Source: Candidatus Methylomirabilis sp. | GTDB lineage: Bacteria; Muiribacteriota; Ozemobacteria; Ozemobacterales; Ozemobacteraceae | Direction of reading: 5' to 3' | DNA length: 64,000 bases | Assembly (NCBI GenBank): GCA_020722725.1 | Contig: DYKG01000001.1 | Coordinates: 1 to 64,000 of the forward strand | Shown here: positions 45,833 through 58,500 of the stretch, piece by piece | Layout of the letters: each line of letters begins with the position of its first letter | Position numbering within the stretch: position 1 is the stretch's first letter | Made by a program: the position numbers and the translations under genes | Notes under the pieces: generated by a model | Seen by the model: only the letters and a program-made list of their open reading frames with translations | What the model was told of the DNA's origin: nothing | The model's database searches: none

Positions 45833-46591
45833 CTATATGCCGGTTAATCCGGCTTTCTTTAAAGTTTGGTAGATCTGCCCGACGGCAGAAGTTGAAGAAC
45901 TGTCAATTGCCCTGGCGGCCAGAATCTGTGCTCTGGCTTTGTCGGCATCGCCGGCCTGGCCTCGCCAGAAGTAGGCGTAAGCCGTCATGGCATGGGCTTC
46001 GGCATTGCTGACCCCGATCGATAGATGCTCGAGGGTAAGAACGCAGGCCGTGTCTTCCAGCCCGATCTGTTCGAATATTGTCACGGCCTGAGCTATGGAA
46101 GAGGTGGTGCTTTGTTGTATCAGACCCATGGCATAGCCGAGCAGCGATTCTTTCAGGTTTCCCGCCTGAATGAAATCTGAGATTCCCGACATGGTGTCGT
46201 AATTTTTAACTTTGGCCCAGCCACGGCCGTTAAAAGCCTGCTGGCGCTGTTCTGCTGTCGCACTGCTGTCTGACAGAACATTGTCAAAAAACAGAATAGC
46301 GCTGCTCCAGTTGCTGTAATCCATGGCTGACCAGCCCGCCGTAATTTTCTGGGACGGAGTCGTGCTGGTACCGGTACTTGTGCCGGTGCTTGTACTGGTA
46401 CCAGTACTGGTGCTTGTGCCTGTCGAAGTGCTGGTTCCAGTACCGGTTATGATTGGCCCGGTGGGGTTTTCGCCCGGCAGAATCTGGCGGCCACTGCCGC
46501 CACCGCCGCCGCAGCCGATCAGTGAGATGATCGCTGCAACCAGCATTGAGAACATGATACTGAGAAGCTGTTTTTTCGTGCATTTATGCAT
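45833..46591 (-). CDS. Lipoprotein A, Thr/Ser-Gly linker and TPR-like domain
   Basis: A 252-residue lipoprotein with lipobox LIGC (Cys27), followed by five glycines. A low-complexity linker (residues 49-78) made only of Gly, Thr and Ser holds the domain away from the membrane. The C-terminal helical domain matches lipoprotein B, including GVSNAEAHAM and the GLTGI end. GAGGT lies seven bases before the ATG, and the start is three bases after the stop of the giant gene, so translation is probably coupled. It forms the second half of the giant protein A cassette. Confidence 0.82.
   Translation of the reverse strand: MHKCTKKQLLSIMFSMLVAAIISLIGCGGGGGSGRQILPGENPTGPIITGTGTSTSTGTSTSTGTSTSTGTSTGTSTTPSQKITAGWSAMDYSNWSSAILFFDNVLSDSSATAEQRQQAFNGRGWAKVKNYDTMSGISDFIQAGNLKESLLGYAMGLIQQSTTSSIAQAVTIFEQIGLEDTACVLTLEHLSIGVSNAEAHAMTAYAYFWRGQAGDADKARAQILAARAIDSSSTSAVGQIYQTLKKAGLTGI
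46358..46447. repeat. Low-complexity repeat coding the Gly-Thr-Ser linker
   Basis: About 90 bases of short, imperfect repeats (variants of GGTACTTGTGCC on the plus strand) encode residues 49-78 of lipoprotein A. Such tracts are prone to slippage, so linker length may vary between strains. The flanking gene is in frame here. Confidence 0.75.
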
Positions 46592-46594
46592 GGA

Positions 46595-49500
46595 TTACCT
46601 CAATATCGCAATCTTGAAGGTTTCTTTAACCTTGCGGTTCTGGTCATCGGGGTCTCTAACTTCGATGCGGGCAAAATAAACGCCGTTGGCAACTTTTTTA
46701 CCTGCAGTGTTTCTGAGATCCCAGGGAATATCGTAAACAAAGCGGGCGTTGATTCCCCACTTTTCGTTCACCGGTCTGATTCCATCGAGGGTTGCAACCT
46801 TGTGCCCGGCAACGTCGTAGATTCTTACCCTGACCAGACTTTCGTCGATATCGCCACGGTTAGCGCTGATTCTGACGAAGGTGCGCACCCGCGCCGGGTT
46901 GGGGTATTGGGCAATCTGGGTAATCTGTAGCGGTACCGTTACTTCGAATCTAACCGGAGCCATGGCTGAGACGTTTCCGGTGTTGTCAGATGCTCTGATT
47001 ACCAGATCGTGCCAGCCGCCGGTCAGATCGGCCTGCGGTATAAAGGTGAATTTGCCGCTTGCATCTACCGTTACGTTCTGCGCCGGGCCTGAATCGATAC
47101 TGGCGGATACGGTGGTGAGATCGAGCCCTGAACCGGCTTCCACGATTTTGCCATGGAATTCGGGTCTGGGGGTGCGGAAGGGCTCTGCCAGGTTTATGTC
47201 TGTTGAAATTGTAATTTCGGGAGCTTTTGTGTCATGCAGAATTGCAAGCATCTGGCTGGTGGAAATTCTGGTGGCAAGCTTGTTGCCTCTGGTCGGGGCA
47301 GCGCTGATGAATTTCCACTGGTTGTTGTCTTGATAGAACAGACCCAGGCCGGTTGCAGAGCTTGCTGCCGGCATTTCAACGAAGACGTTGAAGCCCTTAT
47401 TCACTTTGGCGCTGCTGATCGAGATCTCATGGGCATGGGAAACCGGTTCGAGTTCTGCCTGGTTGAGACCTGAAGCTGCCTGAGCGGCACGCATGCCGAG
47501 CGCAAGCTTCGCTTGCCGCTGCAGCGCGGTTCTGATCTGGCTGTTGGCTTCGCTGCTTTTTTCCAGACGATGGGTCATGATTTTGATTACTGCGTCTTCT
47601 TTGAGGCTGTCGGCGGCAAATTCGGCAGTCAGACTGTTGTCGGCCGATACGAGACTGGCCACTTTGCTGGCACTGATGTAAGCCACAGTGAAGGTGCTGT
47701 TGCCGCTGCCCTGGTTGCCGGCGAGGTCTTGTGCGGTGGCAAGCAGGGTGCCGTTGCCGGGGTAAGAAGTGCTCAGATGTACGCCGATCATGAACGATTT
47801 GGAATTGGCACCGGTCTGCATGGTGGTGGTGATGATCGGGGCATTGCTCTGGGCAATCTGCAGAACCGGGGCGGCTTTCAGATCTTCGTTGCTGACCACG
47901 ACAACGATAATGTCATTTTCGTTGGCCGGGTTAGAGAAAGCAGAAACTTCGAGAGTCGGCGCGGTAAGGTCGCGGCCCTTGAAGCTCAGGCTGTTGGTGG
48001 TCGGTGAGAGGTTGCCGTAGGTGTCTTCGATGCCGGTGACCGAAATCTGATAATCGGCGTTTTCGATCAGATTCTGGCTTGCAGTAAGCAGAACTGTTTT
48101 CGCGTCTGACTGGGTGGTGGCGGCAGAAAGGGCTACTGCGCCGCTCGGGCCGGTGAGACTGTATTTGCCAACATCACCGGCACTAGCAGCACTGAAGGTT
48201 TCATCGAAGATCACCTTGAATTCCTGCTGACCTGAAAGGCCGGCGAAGCTGACTTCGGTAAGTTTCGGGCCCTGACCGTCGGCAGTCAGAGTTCCGGTGT
48301 TGTCGGGACTGTTGATGCCCGCGCCGTAAATGCTTTTTATTGTGTTGGGAGTTATGGTGAAAGTGTAATTGGTCAGATGGGCAAAGTTGGGCACAACAGT
48401 AAAGCTTACCGCCTGCGGTTCGATGCGGTTCAGGTTGGTAACAGTAAGGCCTGGGGCGGTAATTATGGCTCCAGAGAGATTTGGGTTCACTTCGTGGTTG
48501 AAAATGAGCTTGGCAGTTGAAGAACTGATCTGGCTTACACCAACAACCTTGAAGGTGGTGGTAAGAGCGAATACGCTGATGCTGCCGGTGGCCGGGTTGC
48601 CAGCATAGTCGGTCGCTCTGAATGAATAGGTGCCGTCGAGAACCGTGGTGCCGGCAGAATTTTTGCCATCCCAGAAAGCGCTCTTATTGCCGCCTGAATT
48701 GTTGACCCGCAGTTGATTGATTTTGATATTTGAGCTGTTGAGCACTTCCATCCAGTAAATGCCGGTTTCGTTGAGCGTTTCGCCTGAAACAACCCTGATT
48801 TCAAGGTTGCCGGCGGCTGGTGAATAAGAAGTTACCGGCATGCCTGCCACCAGAGTGCTGTAGGTCGAAATGCCCGGGCTCTGGGTATCGATTACGATGT
48901 TGTAAAGGATCGGGTTGCCTGAAGCAAGCATTCCCACGTTGCCTGCCTGGTCGACCAGGTCGAGGGCATAGGTTCCATCTGGCATCAGTGGCTTGGGAGA
49001 AGTGCCACGACTGAAGCGACCGTCGAAATTGCCTGACCATTGATTGGTTCCGGCGGTAGAAAGGTCGTAGGTATCGGTAGAAATGCTTCCTCTAACCCGC
49101 ATTTTCGGGGCACTGGTTTCAGAAGCGCTGAATTTAACGTTCAGATAACTGTGTATTGCCGGGTTGAAGTAAACTGCGCCGGTTGCGATTACACCACGGG
49201 TAACAGTGGGGCCGGTAAGAGTCGCGGGTGCAGAGGCATCCATGGTCCAGTCATAGGATTCGAGAGAGAAATCACCTGACGCGTCGACCAGTTTAACCTG
49301 GTAAGTTGTCGGGAAGGCCGGATTTGGGCCGTTGGTGGCTGACCAGGTAAAGGTAGCTGCCGTTCCACTAAGAACCAGAGGGTAAGAGGCTACGGTAACG
49401 CCGCTCTGCATAAAGTGCAGATCGATCGGTGCCGCATCGGGAGCCTGGGCAAGTTGAATCGTCAGAGTTGCGGCGCCTGGTGCGACGTTGAAGCTGAACG

Positions 49501-52500
49501 GCATGTCGTGCAGAATTTCGCTGGTGCCACTGGCAGTGGTTGATTGATAAGAAGTCGCGTAGATGCTGGCGACTACCGGGCCGCGCGAGCGAATCTGCAC
49601 GGTTCCGACCACCGCATTGTTCAAAACGTTGCCGGTAAGGTCGGTGGCAGTAACCTGGTAGTTGTATTCGCCCTGCGGAATGTCTGGATTAATGGCTTCG
49701 GCGGTTACAAACCTTGCCTGAGTGGTTGAAAGCCATGATTCGAAAGTGCAGGCGATGTTTTTTGTGCTGGTAGCAAGTTTTAGAACCGGAGTTGCCGAGG
49801 CTTTCATCGGTTCACTAAAGGTTACGGTGAATGTTGCTCCGCCGACGGGTTCAGAAGTCAGAGGCGTGCCGTTGAGCGAGAGCACTGACAATACCTGAGG
49901 AATATCGCGGTCAATGATCAGAACTGTTGTCGAAGCGGCGCCAGATGCCATGTTGCCGGCGAGATCGAAGGCAGTGATTGCATAGGTGCCGGTGCTCAGT
50001 AGAGCGGCCTGAGCCGCGGTGACGGTTGCGCTGTATTCATCGGTCGCGTCGTTAAGAGTCATGCTGTATGCGGCGGTTGCAATACCGTTGGCAGCAACCA
50101 GAAGCAGGCTGTCGGTGGCAGTGCTGGTGAATTTAACTTTGAGGTCGCCATGCAGCGCCTGGTTGTAGTAGAGCGGGTTATTGCTGCCGTCTGAAACGGT
50201 GCTGATGCTGGCCGCAGTTATATCAGGGCCGATGGCATCGTAAATCAGGGGCAGGGTATTGGTCGCACTGAGGTTACCGATGCTGTCAACCATTCTGAAC
50301 CGGTATTCGCCGGGTCCGACGTTGCCGGGAGTGCCGAAGAAGGCCGCATCAACGGTGACAGTGGCCACTTTGTTGGCAATATCCGGGTTGACCACGATAT
50401 TGCTGACCAGCTGATTGCTGCTGTTGTAAACCATCATGTTATGCGGAGCCTGGAACGGGCCAGAGCTGTAATTGAGACTCAGTGTCGCAATGCCTGGCAT
50501 TGCATTAATCGAGAATGGCCGGTTCAGCAGTTCGGTTGAACCACTGAGCATGTTCTGCTGTGAGCGCAGAGTTGCTGTGACCACCGGAGCCTGAGTGAAG
50601 AGATCGATGCTGAAACTGCCGGGGGTGGGGTTAACGTTGGGGTTGCCTGCCAGATCGCGGGCTCCGGTAACCTGGTAACTGTAACTGCCGGGTGCATAAC
50701 CGCTCAGATTCGTGGTGTTGGTGAACTGGCATCTGAATGAATCGAGCCAGACCGGTGAGCCGAGGTTGATGATCGTGCTGCCGGTGGCGATGGTAGCAGT
50801 CGGAGCGATAGCAGTATTCATGTGTTCATCGAAGGTGATGACGAATACGCCGGTGCCGGCTGCGATTCCACCAGAGATGTTGGGAGTGGCTACGGTAACC
50901 GTGGGTAAAGCGCTGTCAACGATAAGTCTCGCGCTCGATGCGGTGCCAATGGCAATGTTTCCGGCCCGGTCGGCGAACAGAACGTCGTACACGCCATCGG
51001 CCAGGGTTGAGCCGATCGAAACGTTGTGCGAAGTGGCAGAGCCAGCCATCGGATAAGTTGAGGTTGCCGGGCTGATATCGCGCAGCAGCATGATCAGCTC
51101 TTCATTGGCAGTTGTGGTGGCAAGGAAGGTCGAGTTGCCCTGTAGCGGCGACAGAAAGTGAATCAGGCCGGCCCCGGTGTCGGAAGCGATACCTGAGCCC
51201 TGCATGGCGATTACGTTGTTGATGTTAGGAATGTCTACATCGACATAGAAAGGCTCAGGCAGATAAGAACCGGAAATGTTGTCCTCCGCATCGCGGATCT
51301 TGAAGCGATAAGTGCCGGTCGGGTGAACTCCGGCATAAACAATCGATGCAGGGTCGGCAATCGGAATGGCGATGCTGGCGACCTGGACGTCGGTGCTGTC
51401 GAAGATCAGCAGACTGTGCTGATTGTTGAACGGGCCGCCGCTGTAATCAATATTGAAAGTTGCCGGGCCGAATGCCGGGTTAAAGGCGAGGTTTTTCTGC
51501 TGAGTCGCATAAATGTGGGCCTGATCGGTGTAAACATCGATCTGAGCAAACGGGCCTTTGGTCTGAATTTCGACCTTGAAGGTGCCGACGCTGGGAGCGA
51601 GCATGGCATTGCCTGCCAGATCGCGGCCACCACTGATATTGTAATTGTAGAAGCCGCTCGGCATTGATGAGGCAATTTCGACTGCATTGGTGTAATAAGC
51701 GGTTGAGGCAATTGCCGGGTCAGCCCAGCCAGCAAAATTCATGCTTATTGTTGCTGATGAAGTTGCAAGAGTCAGGGTTGGAACCACTGCCAGAGATGCG
51801 TCCATGTTGTCTGAGAATACGACGGTGAAAGTAGTTCCACCGATTGGGCTGTTACCGATGAGGCCTGACGGGCTTACCGCCAGAACGGTGGGAACCTGTT
51901 TGTCAACCACCAGCATGCGGACAGACGGTCCGGTGCCGATGTTTCCTGCCAGATCGACGATGCTCAGGGTATAGGTGCCGTTGGTAAGCAGGTCGCCGGT
52001 GGATATCTGGTAATTTCCCGGCAGGGGTTGATTCATATTATAGGTCGTGGTTGCATTGGTTGCGTAAGAATAGATGGCCAGTCGCAGATTGTCGGTGGTT
52101 GAAGTGGTGGTCACATTCAGGGTGAAGTTTCCGACACTGGGGTTGTAATAGCTTACAGTAGCTGATTCAGAGCCAATTCCGGTTAGGGCGAAGCTGTTAA
52201 CGTCTGGTGCCAGATTGTCATAGACAAGGTTGGCGACGCTTTCAGTCTGGTTCATGGCCGAATCAATGATTCTGACGCGATAGGTGGTCGGACCGGTCAG
52301 GCCCGGGTCGATATCGAAATCAGTCGAGGCAAAAGTCGCGGTTGCGGTATTTGCTAAGGAGACTGCGGTAACCGGCACGCGACCGTAGCGCACATTTGAA
52401 TCGTCGTAGATTTCCAGATAATGGGGCAGATACTGTGTCGGAGCGGTGGTATACTGAATTGCAAAAGTTGCCGCGCCGATCTGCTGGCTCCATGGTTGGT

Positions 52501-55500
52501 CGATGCGAACAGTGTTGTCAATCGTTGTCTGAACAGTTGTGATTTTGACATTTCCTGCCGCTACTTCAGGGGCGTAAGTGCGAACTTCAACCAGGAACGA
52601 CGAGGTGCCGTCGTGGGTATTGGTTGCTTCGTCACGTCCGCCGGTAACTTCCCAGGTCCAGGTTCCGTTGATGGTGGCCGAGGTAAAGGCAGTGTTGTTG
52701 GTGAACCTGGCAATATCGGTGGCAAGCCAGCTATGGAAAGTGAAACTCATGGTCGTGGTGCCGGTAGCGAGTCTGAGAGTCGGCACTACCAGCGGATCCA
52801 TGGCTTCGCTGAATTCGACGCGGAATTCTGAGCCGGCGGGCAGTCTGCCGATGTAATCGCCGGGAATTACCTGAACCACGGTGGGTTTCTGGGTGTCGAT
52901 TTCAATGGGTGACGAAGCTGTGTCGCTGAATCCGTCGGGGGCCGTATCGTTTTTCAGTGCCAGATCGTAGGCAAACGATGCCACGACGTTATATGAAGCA
53001 TTGAAAATATCTCTTATTCCGTTCACTTCGATACGTGCGGGTATTCTCTGCAGATTGGTCGGGAAGTCGGCGGCGTTGGTGAAACGGGCAACCGTTCTGG
53101 TTTTGCTGTTAACCGTGCGGTTGGTATAGCTCACAAAAGTGCCGTTGCAGATTACTGCACCGGTATCCTGTCTGATCAGCTGTGCAGTAGGCTGAATCTG
53201 TGTCTGAATCGGAACATCGACACCATCGAGATTGGCGGGATATACTTCGACTTCAAAGGTAAGTTGCCCGGCGGTTTTCTGGCTGACCGGCGGTTTGTCG
53301 CTCATCGAACAGGCGGCTACGGTTACCGGGTTGTATCCGGCTGGGTAGATCATGTTGAGGGAGCCAGGGTTGCCTGAAGGCAGATAGGGGGTGTTGTTTG
53401 TTCCCCATAGGTTGGTGAACGCTCCGGCATTTATCTGCAAGCGCCAATCTGGGGTAGCGCTGCTCTGGAAGAGGTTGATGACGTTATTTACGTCGGTTGC
53501 CGTCAGTTTAAGCGCGATGGTTGAACTGGCGTAAAGATTGTCGGTTGGTAGCTGCAGGTCTTCAAGCTGAAGAACTACTGAAGAACCGGAGTCGAATTCA
53601 TGTAATATGACCTTGTTGTGGAATCCACTGACCCTTTTTGACAATGTGGGAATCGGCATAAGCATGAGCGGTTCGGTGGCATTGGCGCGGGCGAAGTCAT
53701 TGGTAAACAGCAGCAGTCGGTCACTGGCGGTAAGTTTGAGTGAACGGCTTGCCATGTCGAGTTCGGGGGTTGCGGCGTCAAAATCAAAGGCCGGTGTGGG
53801 CCGGTTATCGGTGGCCTCAAGGGCAGCCTGACTTGAAATTGCCTGCATATCTTTGGTAAGGAAATCTTTAACGAATACGCGCCCCGATCTGGTGGCAAAT
53901 CTCAGCTTGTTGCTGCCATTGCCAAGCTTGCGGGCGACCCATTCGCGGCTGTTACTGCTCAGGGTTATGCGCAGGTGCTTGTTGTCAGACCATGAAACGG
54001 TATCAAGAGTGGGCTGAAATACATAGCCATCGGCGTAATCTACGCTGCTGTAGTCATAGGTCAGGTTTTTGTAAAGAAGAACGCCGGCTGATGCCTGCAG
54101 AGTTGCGGGGTCAACATCTTTGTTGAAGGTGAAATCGAGAACAATGCCTGCTGGCCAGGTCTGGGTCATTACCAGCGAAGTTACGCGGGCCGGTTCCCGC
54201 CATGATGAATCGGTTATGGTTACCGGTGCGAAGTTGATCGGTCTTATTTCATTGTGTGTCAGATCGCTGACTGCAGATGATGCAGTGTTGGTTACCTGAA
54301 GATAGAGAGAGGTCGAGGCCCACTGGGCGACCGTAATTTTCTGGGCATTGTCGAGTACGATTTCAAAATCGGTCAGCGAGTGGTTGACCGTCTGCCCAAC
54401 CGGGAAATTCAAATAAGCGGTTGAACCTACCGGCAAAGTGTTGCTGCCTACCAGAGTCCATTCGTCGATGTTGAGGCTGGCATTGGTGTATTCCTCAGAA
54501 AGGTTCACCTTGATTATCGACCCGTCGAACTGTGAAGAACTGATGTTGGGCGCAACATTATCGATAAAGTAAGTCGCGGTGGCGCGGTCAGTGTTTCCGC
54601 CATCGTCGCGGGCGATCAGGTAAATTTCTTTGTTTACCCCGTCGAATGCAGCGAATTTAGAAGAGCCGATTCCCGACAGGGTGGCGGCCGAAGAACCGTT
54701 GATTGTCAGATCAAGAGTGCCTGAGCCGAGTTGCGAAAAATCGAGCCATGCCTTATTGATTGGAACATCGTTGGCGAAGTTGCAGGTAACATTGAGCAGG
54801 TCGCCCACCGTTGAAGTTCCAAGGTTGTAAACCGGGTTTGAAAGGCCGTAATCAGGGTTAAGAGTAAAGGTTGCCGTTACCGTTGGCGGTTCATTGCGCA
54901 CGGTGAATGCTGAGTTTGCCTGAACCATGTCAGCAACGTTACCCATATCGTCAACCGCGGTAAGCTTAAAATAAATATTGTTGCCGCGCTGAATGCCCCA
55001 GCCGCCGGTTCCCGGTGCGGAAACGGTGAACGTTGCTTCGTGGCGATTCAAGCTGCTGTTGAACGTCATGGTGCCGGTTGCGAAATCTACAGTTCCTGAG
55101 CCGATGGTTGCCTGCACGGTGGCATCGAGATATGCCGCAGCGCTGGCATATACGGTAATCACATCGTTTATGTTGGCAACGTTGGCAATTGGGTTGTCAC
55201 CGTTATCCTGGCTGATTACAATGCCGCTTGAACTGAATTTGACCGGCTGGCAATCTACAACCTGCTCAGTGGATGAGGCATTGGTAAGGTTACCGTTTGC
55301 ATCATAGACTTTAGCGGTAAAGATGTGATTGGTAAATTTCTGGTTGTATTCGGTTGCAACAAAGCTGTAGGTGTAGGTTCCCAGCAGATAATTCATTGCC
55401 TGGGCAGACGGGCCGCCGATTGCGGTCAGATCAACGGTGGCATTTCCGGCATTGGCAGTATCAACGATACCAAGTTCAAAGTTTACCTGATTGCCGATTC

Positions 55501-58500
55501 GAATGCTTGGAGTGCCTGATGCAATGGTAACATTCAGACCGGTGGCCAGAACCTGAGGTAAGTTGTCAACGGTTAACGTTGTGGTATATGTAGTAACGTA
55601 GTTCTGATCGTTGTCAAAAGCCTTAACCACCCATGATGCCGGGGTCAAACCATCGAGGGTGCCGGTGGCGATGTCGAATATCAGGGTAAATTTACCCGAA
55701 CCGGCATCGATCAGTGTCTGATTTGCCGTGCCGCCGAGCGATGTCAGATCGATAGTCGGGCCGGTGCCTTCGTTATTCTGCACCCAGACATCGAAACGAA
55801 TCTTGTCGCCGATTGCCAGTGGTGAAGTGCCCATTTGAATAGTCGCAGTGGCTGCTACGATGCCGGGCAGCTGGCAGTCAACCCTATAACCATTTGAAAC
55901 TGCCATTGTCGAGTTTCCCGCCCGATCATAGAGCATTGCTCTAAATTCATGGCCAAGGGCTTCGAAAGTGGTTGATGCAGTGGGAACAAGAATTGAATAT
56001 GATGCCTCGTCGCTGGCAAGAAGAGCGGTGGCTGAGCTGCCAATCGCTGTAAGATCGATGGTTCCGGTTGAGTGATCTGAGGCAAAAGTTCCGTAGGGAA
56101 TATTGAACGAAACGATTTTGTTGAAGTTGATGGTGCTGATGACGCTGTCGCTGTAACCAGGCTTGTAAGTTGAAGCATCGATGATGAAATCATTGATGGT
56201 CAGCGGCTGGTTGTCAATTGGAACATAAATGAAAGTGGAAGTGGCATTGCCGGCGTTATCGGTTGCAGTTACGTTGAAGCCGGTGTTAATGTGGTTGAGT
56301 GTGCCGGTGGCAACTCCGCCGGGCAGTATGTAATCGAACCAACCGGTGCTTGAAGGCGAAGCGGTCATGTTCGAAGCGCCTGACTGGCCAAGTGGCAGCA
56401 TGTTGATAAGAATGCTCGAAAGTTCGCCGGTTGGCTGGCTGGCGCTGGCAATCTTAGCATGGAAAGACAGGTAATCTTGAATTCTTACATAGCCGTCATC
56501 CATTCCAATGTTTACGTTGTGATAGGAGTTGGTAGCGATGCCGGCAATGAATGGTGGCTCATTGTCGATCATCATTGAGTTGGTGTTGGCAGTTACCAGG
56601 TGAGCGATAACATCGCTGGCCAGAATGTTGTCATAAACCGTGTCGTTGACACTTACTCTGAAAGAGGTTTGGGCATCACGTACAATGCCGGCTCTTATTG
56701 AGTCTTTCAAAGTAAAACTTCGAGTGTAAACTCCTGAACCAGCCGGGTTTTCTGGTATAAAAACCATAGTTGGTGTATCAGGAGAGGTAAAGGAAAGATC
56801 AATCGCAGAAAGGTCCACAGTTACTGAGCCCATTTCTACGCCGGTGGCGTTAACCGTGATGGTGAAAACATCGTCAACGTTAATGTCTGCGTCAGAGTTT
56901 GTCAGTGTTGCGCTGGTTATTACCGGCAAAGTGTTGTCTATTCTTACTATCGGTGAAGTATTTTCCTTGAGAAGCTGAACATTGTCTTTGTCCAGGACAG
57001 TGACAGGGAAGCTATAGGAAACATCATCTTCCAGAGCACCTGCTGGAATTGTCCAGACCGCTCGATATTGATCGAGCCCCGCCATCTTTGGCATTGCCAA
57101 TGATGCCGGCCCGCCAACCGAACTCAAATCTACGGTAACGGTAAGCGGGGTTATGTTGCCTGACGCCGCCATGTTGGCGGTTATTTCAAGTTTGCAGGTC
57201 GTGGTCGCAAATTCAAAGCCAGAATCAGAGTTGTTCGGGTTTAGAACATTGGCGACCAGCGTATAGGGTCGGTTATAGATTTTGTAACCGCTGGTAAAGT
57301 CGGAGACTCGATGCGAGATCATGGTCAGGTCGGCGGCAATGGTGTCGTTGGCTGAAACCCGAAAGCTTTTCGCGCCATCGACGGCGAAACCGGCTGCGGC
57401 TTCGGTCGGCAAGGTGAAGGTCTGGGAATAAGTGGTGCCGGTTTGAAAGTTCAGGGTTGACAGTGGGCTTAAGCCAAGAGATGAAAGGTTGACCGTTACT
57501 GAACCGGCTTCGATGTTGGTTGCGGTGCAGCTGATGGTGAAATCGGTGCCGGCAAGAATGGTAGGATTGGCAGCGGTGATCGAAATTCCTGAAAGAGTGG
57601 GTTGAACGCTGTCGATGCCTATCGGCGGGGTGGTCGAGCGCTGCACGAACTGCACGTTGTCCTTATCGCGAACGCTGACGACGAAAGTGTGATAAACGTT
57701 GTCTTCAAGCGCTCCGGCGGGAATTACATATTCGGTGCGATATTCATCACTCGCGCCGACTCTGGGCATTGCCTGGGCTGCGGGCCCGCCGATCGGACTC
57801 AAATCAACCGAAGCGGTCAAGGGGGTTATTGCACCGGTTGCGGGCACAGTTGCGCTGATGATGATTTTGCAGGTGGTGGTCGCAACATTGTAAGGTGAAT
57901 CGGAGTTGTCTGGATAGAAGACATCAGAAGTAACTATTAGATTGCCGTTGTAAAATTTATGCGCGGGAGTAGTGGCATTAACCGTGTGGGCAATTACGGC
58001 GGGATGGGCGGCTATTGAGTCGCGGGCGGTTACCGTGAAGGTTTTCGGGCCTTCGACGGCAAAACCGGCTACTGCAGCAGTTGGCAGAGTAAAGGTCTGC
58101 GAGTAAACATTTCCGGTTACTATGGTCAACTGCTCGGCATTGCCGAGGCCAAGACCGGACAGATCAACAAAAACGCCGCTGGTGCCACCAGTTTCAATTA
58201 AATTGGCTTCAACTGCGATGGTGAAATCTTCTCCAGCGATGACCGTTTGCTCAACGCTGGTAATGGTAATAACGCCAACGGTTGGCTGAACGTTATCGAT
58301 CTGAACATCGGGGGTGGTTCCCTGTAAGATGGTATTACCCGCCTGGTCAACCGCACTTGCCTGAAAGCTGAAATTGGCGGTGTCTTCTATGGTTCCGGCG
58401 GGAATTGTGTAAACGCAGCGGTAATCACCATTGGCAACCTGGGTCATGGCCTGGGCGGCAGGGCCACCGATCGGTGTAAGGTCGGCCTGTACTGTGATCG

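Noticed and set aside
46358-46447. Short repeats that might suggest a CRISPR array
   Set aside because: The repeats are 6-12 bases, imperfect, without unique spacers, and in frame within a lipoprotein gene.
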